From positions 91,835-155,834 of the forward strand of contig NZ_JACEZT010000014.1 in the NCBI RefSeq assembly GCF_014042345.1: 64,000 nucleotides of DNA, in the 5' to 3' direction. Under the pieces are notes generated by a model. The model made no database searches. It worked only from the letters and a program-made list of their open reading frames with translations, and was not told the DNA's origin. Within the stretch, counting starts at the first letter, position 1, and every line of letters starts with the position of its first letter. This document shows, one piece after another, positions 59,273 through 64,000 of the stretch. This stretch comes from Rugamonas brunnea (GTDB lineage Bacteria; Pseudomonadota; Gammaproteobacteria; Burkholderiales; Burkholderiaceae_D). Position numbers and translations under genes: made by a program.

Positions 59273-61543
59273 ATGATGAACCTGCCCCCAGACAGCGCCG
59301 CCGCTGCCATCGATCCCAACCCGGCCACCGCCCAGATGGCCGTGGCCCTGGCCGGCGATAACTGGCCGCGCCTGCTGCTGGTCGACGACGAACCGCGTCT
59401 GCTGTCGTCGCTGTACGAACTGCTGCGCGACCGCGACTACCACCTGGTCACGGCCACCTGCGGCAGCGAGGCGCTGGCCCAGCTCAACAAACTCAAGTTC
59501 GACCTGGTGCTGCTCGACTTGCGCCTGCCCGACATGAGCGGCCACGAGATCATGGACTTCATCAACGCCAAGGACATCGCGGCGGACGTGATCGTGATGA
59601 GCGGCGACGTGGGCATCGAGGCCGCCATCGGCGCCCTGAAGCGCGGCGCCTACGATTACCTGCGCAAGCCCTACAGCCGCGAGGAATTGCTCAAGACGGT
59701 GGAGAACGCGCTGGCCCAGCGCAAGCTGGCGCAGGACAATGAGCGCATCGCCTCCAAGCTGGAAAACTCGGAGAAGATGTACCGCTACCTGGTCGACAGC
59801 TCGCCCGACATCATCTACACCCTGAACCACGAGGGCAAGTTCACCTTCGTTAACGACCGCGCCCAGCAATTGCTCGGCTTCACGCGCGAAGAACTGATCG
59901 GCAAACACTATTCCATCCTGGTGCACGACGAGGACCAGGAGCGGGCGCGCTACGTGTTCAACGAGCGCCGCGTGGACGAGCGGGCCTCGCGCAACGTCGA
60001 GCTGCGCCTCAAGTGCAACACGGGCAATGGCGTCGAGCGCACCTTCAACAACACCTTGATGACGATCTCGCTCAACGCGATCGGCATGCACGTGCCCGAC
60101 CATGACATCAGGCAGCGCGAATTCTTCGGCACCTATGGCGTGGCGCGCGACATCACGGACCGCAAGCGCGCCGAGGAAGTGATCTCCTACCAGGCCTACC
60201 ACGACATCCTGACCGACCTGCCCAACCGCATGCTGTTCAAGGACCGCCTGGGCCTGGCCGTGATCCAGGCCAAGCGCAAGCTGACGGAACTGGCCGTGAT
60301 GTTCGTCGACCTGGACCGCTTCAAGCTGGTCAACGACACGCTGGGCCACGTCAAGGGCGACGAACTGCTGCAGCAGGTGGCGCTGCGCCTCAAGGATTGC
60401 CTGCGCCGCGGCGACACGCTGGCGCGCCAGGGCGGCGACGAATTCACCATCGTGCTGCCCGAGCTGCGCGACCGCCAGGACGCCAAGGCCATCGCCGACA
60501 AGTTCCTCGAATGCCTGCACAAGCCGTTCGACCTCGATGGCCACGAAGTGCATATCTCGGCCTCGATCGGCATCGCCGTCTACCCAAGCGACGGCGAGAC
60601 CATCGACGAACTGCTGCGCCATGCCGACATCGCCATGTACCAGGTCAAGGCGCTGGGCAAGAATGGCCACAGCTTCTATCACAACTCGATGCTGGACGTG
60701 TCGCACCAGAAGATCGCGCTCGAACAAAGCCTGCGCAAGGCGCTCGAACAGAACGAGCTGGAGATGTACTACCAGCCGCAGGTGGACGTGGCCACGGGCC
60801 GCATCATCGGCGCCGAAGGCCTGATGCGCTGGAACCACCCGCAGCGCGGCCTGCTGTCGGCCGGCGAGTTCCTGCCGTTCGCCGAGGACAATGGCCTGAT
60901 GCTGCCGATCTCGGACTGGATGCTGGGTGCGTTGTGCCGCGACCTGCTGCTGTGGAACGCGGCCGGCGGCGACGCCATCCGCCTGTCGCTGAACCTGTCG
61001 CCGCAATACCTGGACCGCGGCGACTTCTTCGAGAAGATGCGCGGGGCGCTCAACCGCTACGGCATTTCGCCGGCCCAGATCGAGGTGGAGATCACCGAGA
61101 ACATCTGCATCCGCAATCCGCAGTACGCGATCGAGCAGTTGAACAAGCTGTGCCAGCTGGGCGTGTCGGTGGCGATCGACGATTTCGGCACCGGCTACTC
61201 GTCGCTGTCGTACCTGCACCGCTTCCCCATCCACACCATCAAGATCGACCAGTCCTTCGTCAAGGAGATCCACGACGAGCAGGGCCACTATCCGGTGATC
61301 CTGGCCATCATCTCGATCGCGCGCGGGCTGGGCCTGCATCTGGTGGCAGAGGGCGTGGAGACGGACGTGCAGGCGCGCTACCTGGAGGCGAACGGCTGCA
61401 CCACCATGCAGGGCTATCTGTACCACCGGCCGATCTCGCTGTCGCACTTCATCCACGTGCTGCAGGAGCAGAACCGCCTGAGCGCGCCGGCCAGCGCCGC
61501 GCCCGTGATGCAGGCGCCGTCCATGATCGCCATCCAGGCCTGA
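59273..61543 (+). CDS. Response regulator: REC - PAS - GGDEF - EAL (c-di-GMP turnover)
   Basis: The 756-residue protein has an N-terminal receiver (LLVDDEPR, phospho-acceptor Asp82 in LLDLRLPDMSG, Lys in YLRKPY), a PAS domain (about 165-300), GGDEF (residues 387-391) and an EAL domain. The GGDEF half has an RxxD product-inhibition site (RRGD) five residues before the motif. The EAL motif is E-G-L (Glu515), with DDFGTGYSS intact. It can probably make and/or break c-di-GMP under control of the upstream kinase; net activity is not predictable. Confidence 0.92.
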   Translation: MMNLPPDSAAAAIDPNPATAQMAVALAGDNWPRLLLVDDEPRLLSSLYELLRDRDYHLVTATCGSEALAQLNKLKFDLVLLDLRLPDMSGHEIMDFINAKDIAADVIVMSGDVGIEAAIGALKRGAYDYLRKPYSREELLKTVENALAQRKLAQDNERIASKLENSEKMYRYLVDSSPDIIYTLNHEGKFTFVNDRAQQLLGFTREELIGKHYSILVHDEDQERARYVFNERRVDERASRNVELRLKCNTGNGVERTFNNTLMTISLNAIGMHVPDHDIRQREFFGTYGVARDITDRKRAEEVISYQAYHDILTDLPNRMLFKDRLGLAVIQAKRKLTELAVMFVDLDRFKLVNDTLGHVKGDELLQQVALRLKDCLRRGDTLARQGGDEFTIVLPELRDRQDAKAIADKFLECLHKPFDLDGHEVHISASIGIAVYPSDGETIDELLRHADIAMYQVKALGKNGHSFYHNSMLDVSHQKIALEQSLRKALEQNELEMYYQPQVDVATGRIIGAEGLMRWNHPQRGLLSAGEFLPFAEDNGLMLPISDWMLGALCRDLLLWNAAGGDAIRLSLNLSPQYLDRGDFFEKMRGALNRYGISPAQIEVEITENICIRNPQYAIEQLNKLCQLGVSVAIDDFGTGYSSLSYLHRFPIHTIKIDQSFVKEIHDEQGHYPVILAIISIARGLGLHLVAEGVETDVQARYLEANGCTTMQGYLYHRPISLSHFIHVLQEQNRLSAPASAAPVMQAPSMIAIQA

Positions 61544-61549
61544 TCGCCG

Positions 61550-63145
61550 ATGCAGAAATACCACCCGACCGAGGCCGACGCTTCAGCCGGCAGCACCTAC
61601 ACCGCCGAATACCTGCGCGTGCGCGGGCTGGCCGAGCGCGGCGTGGCCAACGCCCAGCACAGCCTGGGCTTCATGTACTTCAACGGCCAGGGTGTGGAGC
61701 AAAGCTATGAGCAGGCCGTGGCCTGGTATCGCCAGGCCGCCAACGCCGGCCTCGAACATGCGCAGTACAACCTGGGCGTGATGTACCAGAAGGGCCAGGG
61801 CGTGGAGCAGGATTACCTGGAGGCGGCGCGCTGGTACCAGCTGGCGGCCGAGCAGGGTTACGCGGCGGCCCAGTACAACCTGGGCTGGCTGTACGCCAAG
61901 GGTCAGGGCATCGAGCAGGACAGCGCCAAGGCCATGCACTGGTTCAGCAAGGCCGCCGAGCAGGGCGACGCCGGCGCCCAGAACAACCTGGGCATGATGT
62001 ACGACACCGGCAAGGGCGTGCCGCAGGACTTCCGCCAGGCCATCCAGTGGTACCGCAAGGCGGCCGAGCAGGGCTACGCGCGGGCCCAGTTCAACCTCGG
62101 CCTGCGCTACGACAACGGCCAGGGCGTGCCCAAGGACGCGGGCCAGGCCATGTCGTGGTTCCGCAAGGCGGCCGACCAGGGTTACGCGCCGGCCCAGTTC
62201 AACCTGGCGCTGCGCTACGACAAGGGCGACGGCGTGCCCCAGGACAGCCAGAAAGCCATCCAGTGGTATCGCCGCGCGGCCGAACAGGAGCATGCCAGTT
62301 CCCAGTTCAACCTCGGCCTGATCTTCGACAATGGCCAGGGCGTGCCGCGCGACGAACAGAAGGCGATGGACTGGTACCGCAAGGCGGCCGAGCAGGGCCA
62401 CGCGGCGGCCCAGAACAACCTTGGTCTGCGCTACGACCACGGCCAGGGCGTGGCCCAGGATTACGAACAAGCCCATTTCTGGTACCGCAAGGCGGCCGAG
62501 CAGGGCTTCCCCGCCGCCCAGTACCACCTGGCCATGCTGTACGACTGCGGCCACGGCGTGCCGCAGGATGCGCAGGAAGCCGTGTTCTGGTACCGCAAGG
62601 CGGCCGACCAGGGCCATTTGCGGGCCCAGTTCGACCTCGGCCTGCGCTACGAAAACGGGCAGGGCGTGCCGCAGGACTTGCGCAAGGCGCTGTCGTGGTA
62701 CCGGCGCGCGGCCGAACAGGATTACGCTGCCGCCCAGTACATGCTGGGCCGGCTGCATGACAGCGACGACGGCCCCGCACCGGACTGCGTGCAGGCCGGC
62801 GACTGGTACCGCAAGGCGGCCGAACAGGGCCACACGCTGGCCCAGTTCACGCTGGCGCTGCGCTACGACACCGGCCACGGCCTGGTGCGCGACTACACCC
62901 AGGCCCAGCACTGGTACTTGCAGGCGGCCCGCCAGGGCCATGCGCGGGCCCAGCTCAACCTGGGCCTGATGCTGCTGGCCGGCCAGGGCGCGCCCGCCGA
63001 TGCGGGCCAGGCGTGGATGTGGCTGACCATGGCGGAACGGGCCGGCGCGCCGGCCGCCGCCAAATACCGGCAACTGGCCGCCGCCCGGCTCGACCCGGCC
63101 GGCCTGGCCCAGGCCCGCGAACAGCTGGAAATGTTGCCCGGCTGA
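61550..63145 (+). CDS. Sel1-repeat protein, 13 repeats
   Basis: The 531-residue protein is built almost wholly of 36-residue Sel1-like repeats (pattern AQxNLGxxYxxGxGVxxDxxxAxxWYRKAAEQG), of which I count 13. No signal peptide or membrane segment is visible, so it is likely a cytoplasmic scaffold. It starts six bases after the REC-GGDEF-EAL gene and is probably co-transcribed. In other bacteria such proteins assemble c-di-GMP or envelope-signalling complexes; here this is inference from context. Confidence 0.9.
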   Translation: MQKYHPTEADASAGSTYTAEYLRVRGLAERGVANAQHSLGFMYFNGQGVEQSYEQAVAWYRQAANAGLEHAQYNLGVMYQKGQGVEQDYLEAARWYQLAAEQGYAAAQYNLGWLYAKGQGIEQDSAKAMHWFSKAAEQGDAGAQNNLGMMYDTGKGVPQDFRQAIQWYRKAAEQGYARAQFNLGLRYDNGQGVPKDAGQAMSWFRKAADQGYAPAQFNLALRYDKGDGVPQDSQKAIQWYRRAAEQEHASSQFNLGLIFDNGQGVPRDEQKAMDWYRKAAEQGHAAAQNNLGLRYDHGQGVAQDYEQAHFWYRKAAEQGFPAAQYHLAMLYDCGHGVPQDAQEAVFWYRKAADQGHLRAQFDLGLRYENGQGVPQDLRKALSWYRRAAEQDYAAAQYMLGRLHDSDDGPAPDCVQAGDWYRKAAEQGHTLAQFTLALRYDTGHGLVRDYTQAQHWYLQAARQGHARAQLNLGLMLLAGQGAPADAGQAWMWLTMAERAGAPAAAKYRQLAAARLDPAGLAQAREQLEMLPG

Positions 63146-63212
63146 CCAGCAATCGCCCCCAAGGGACAGAGCCCGGCGGCAGACCCCCGTGTCAGACCCG
63201 ATAGAAATCGCC

Positions 63213-63241
63213 CTCAAGCGATCCGCATTTCCTGCCGTTAA
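63213..63241 (+). promoter_or_regulatory. Putative sigma-28 (FliA) promoter of flagellin
   Basis: CTCAAG (63213-63218) and GCCGTTAA (63234-63241) match the flagellar sigma-28 boxes (TAAA / GCCGATAA) with 15 bases between them. It lies about 70 bases before the flagellin start. Confidence 0.65.
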
Positions 63242-63309
63242 TAGCGCGACAACCACGAATCCTTGAACGGTTCGCGGCGCGCCCGCGCGCCGTCGGCCAG
63301 CGCCCATCC

Positions 63310-64000
63310 ATGCAGATCAACAGCAATCTGTCCGCCTTGAACGCCCAGCGCAGCTATGCGCGGGCGGGCACGGCGCTGGGCGTCACCATGCAGCGGCTGG
63401 CCAGCGGCCAGCGCGTCAATTCGGCCAGCGACGATGCGGCCGGCATGGCCATCGGCGCGCGCCTGACGGCCGGCGTGCGCGGCCTGCAGCGGGCAGCCCA
63501 GAACGCCAGTGAGGGCATCTCGCTGCTGCAGGTGGCCGATGGCGCCATGGGCGAGATCATGGCCAACTACCAGCGCATCCGCGAACTGGCCGTGCAGGCG
63601 GCCAACGACACCAACAGCGTGGCCGACCGCGCCGCCATCCAGCACGAGGCCGACGCGCTGGTGCGCGCCAACGTGGACATCGCCAGCCGCGCCCAGTACA
63701 ACCACCTGAACCTGCTGGACGGCTCTTACCGCACCCAGTTGCAGGTGGGCGACCGGGCCGGCGCCACCATCGACGTGGCGATTCCGGCCGTGTACCGCAG
63801 CGATGCCGGCGGGTCGGTGCAGGTGGACGTGCCGGAGCAGCAAGTGAACCTGAGCGGCCAGGTGGCGTCGGCCCTGCACGCGGGCGACCTGACGCTCAAC
63901 GGCAAGGTGGTGGGCGCCGCCGTGGCCGGCCCGGGGCCGGGGCAGAGCGCGGCCAGCGCGTGGGCGGCGGCGGCGGCCGTCAACGGCGCCGGCGTGCCCG
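63310..64000 (+). CDS. fliC: Flagellin, 5' part (runs off the window)
   Basis: The open frame from ATG 63310 continues to the last base (230 codons). MQINSNLSALNAQRSYARAGTALGVTMQRLASGQRVNSASDDAAGMAIGARL matches the flagellin N-terminal D0/D1 helix, as do GISLLQVADGAMGEI and RIRELAVQAANDTNSVADRAAIQ. The region after residue 145 is the start of the variable domain, with many Ala and Gly residues. It is secreted and polymerises into the filament. The C-terminal half is outside the window. Confidence 0.93.
   Translation, partial: MQINSNLSALNAQRSYARAGTALGVTMQRLASGQRVNSASDDAAGMAIGARLTAGVRGLQRAAQNASEGISLLQVADGAMGEIMANYQRIRELAVQAANDTNSVADRAAIQHEADALVRANVDIASRAQYNHLNLLDGSYRTQLQVGDRAGATIDVAIPAVYRSDAGGSVQVDVPEQQVNLSGQVASALHAGDLTLNGKVVGAAVAGPGPGQSAASAWAAAAAVNGAGVP

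Noticed and set aside
57124..59328. 734-codon minus-strand frame opposite the HDOD-GAF-kinase
   Set aside because: Low-complexity His/Gln/Val composition, an artefact of the opposite coding strand.
1..64000. CRISPR arrays, tRNA or rRNA genes, insertion sequences, prophage
   Set aside because: I looked for spaced direct repeats, tRNA T-loop patterns and transposase or integrase motifs and saw none; a dedicated search would be needed to exclude a divergent tRNA.

Overview
The window is high-GC DNA of a Gram-negative bacterium. Conserved gene orders (leuS-lptE-holA-proA; lptD-surA-pdxA-rsmA divergent from amgK-murU-pepP-ubiH; fur divergent from bamE) and the protein sequences point to a betaproteobacterium of the Burkholderiales, most likely Oxalobacteraceae (Massilia/Duganella/Janthinobacterium type). 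Taxonomy is inferred from sequence features only. No tRNA, rRNA, CRISPR array, insertion sequence or prophage was recognised. Coding density is high and operons are tight, with several ATGA or GTGA overlaps.

Layout from left to right. 41-4322: a sucrose module (amylosucrase, fructokinase, sugar transporter) closed by a strong terminator. 4355-7845: iron storage and uptake, with bfr and bfd facing feoA-feoB and a small Cys-rich protein across a Fur-box region. 7936-8482: a BrnT/BrnA toxin-antitoxin pair. 8484-13906: a glutamate-synthase-like flavoprotein, a GST, an Xni-type nuclease, a receiver protein lacking its phospho-acceptor, mnmA and a Nudix hydrolase. 14279-17207: the three-gene proton-translocating transhydrogenase. 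17265-22249: cell-wall recycling (amgK, murU), pepP and a UbiH-type hydroxylase. 22338-27967: outer-membrane assembly (lptD, surA), pdxA and rsmA.

28070-35646 is the most distinctive region: a heme-c-type receptor half without a kinase, a 1251-residue hybrid histidine kinase with a homologous cytoplasmic input half, a CheR methyltransferase and a receiver-kinase, with no CheB or chemoreceptor nearby. Next come two tandem paralogous lipoproteins, a metallophosphoesterase lipoprotein, a HAD hydrolase, hrcA, fur, bamE, dapB, exbBD with a barstar-like gene, a ParD-like/map operon with a palindromic operator, a LysR/quinone-oxidoreductase pair, a glycosyltransferase and a VOC protein. 49262-56516 is the conserved leuS-lptE-holA-proA block followed by hemJ and an RNA methyltransferase.

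The right end (57103-64000) holds a signalling trio (HDOD-GAF-kinase, REC-PAS-GGDEF-EAL, 13-repeat Sel1 protein) preceded by a long structured leader, then a flagellin gene behind a sigma-28-like promoter and cut by the window edge. Intergenic inverted repeats at 35652-35712 and 40640-40715, and short TCTGACCC-type motifs at 44174 and 63199, look like dispersed REP/MITE-type elements.
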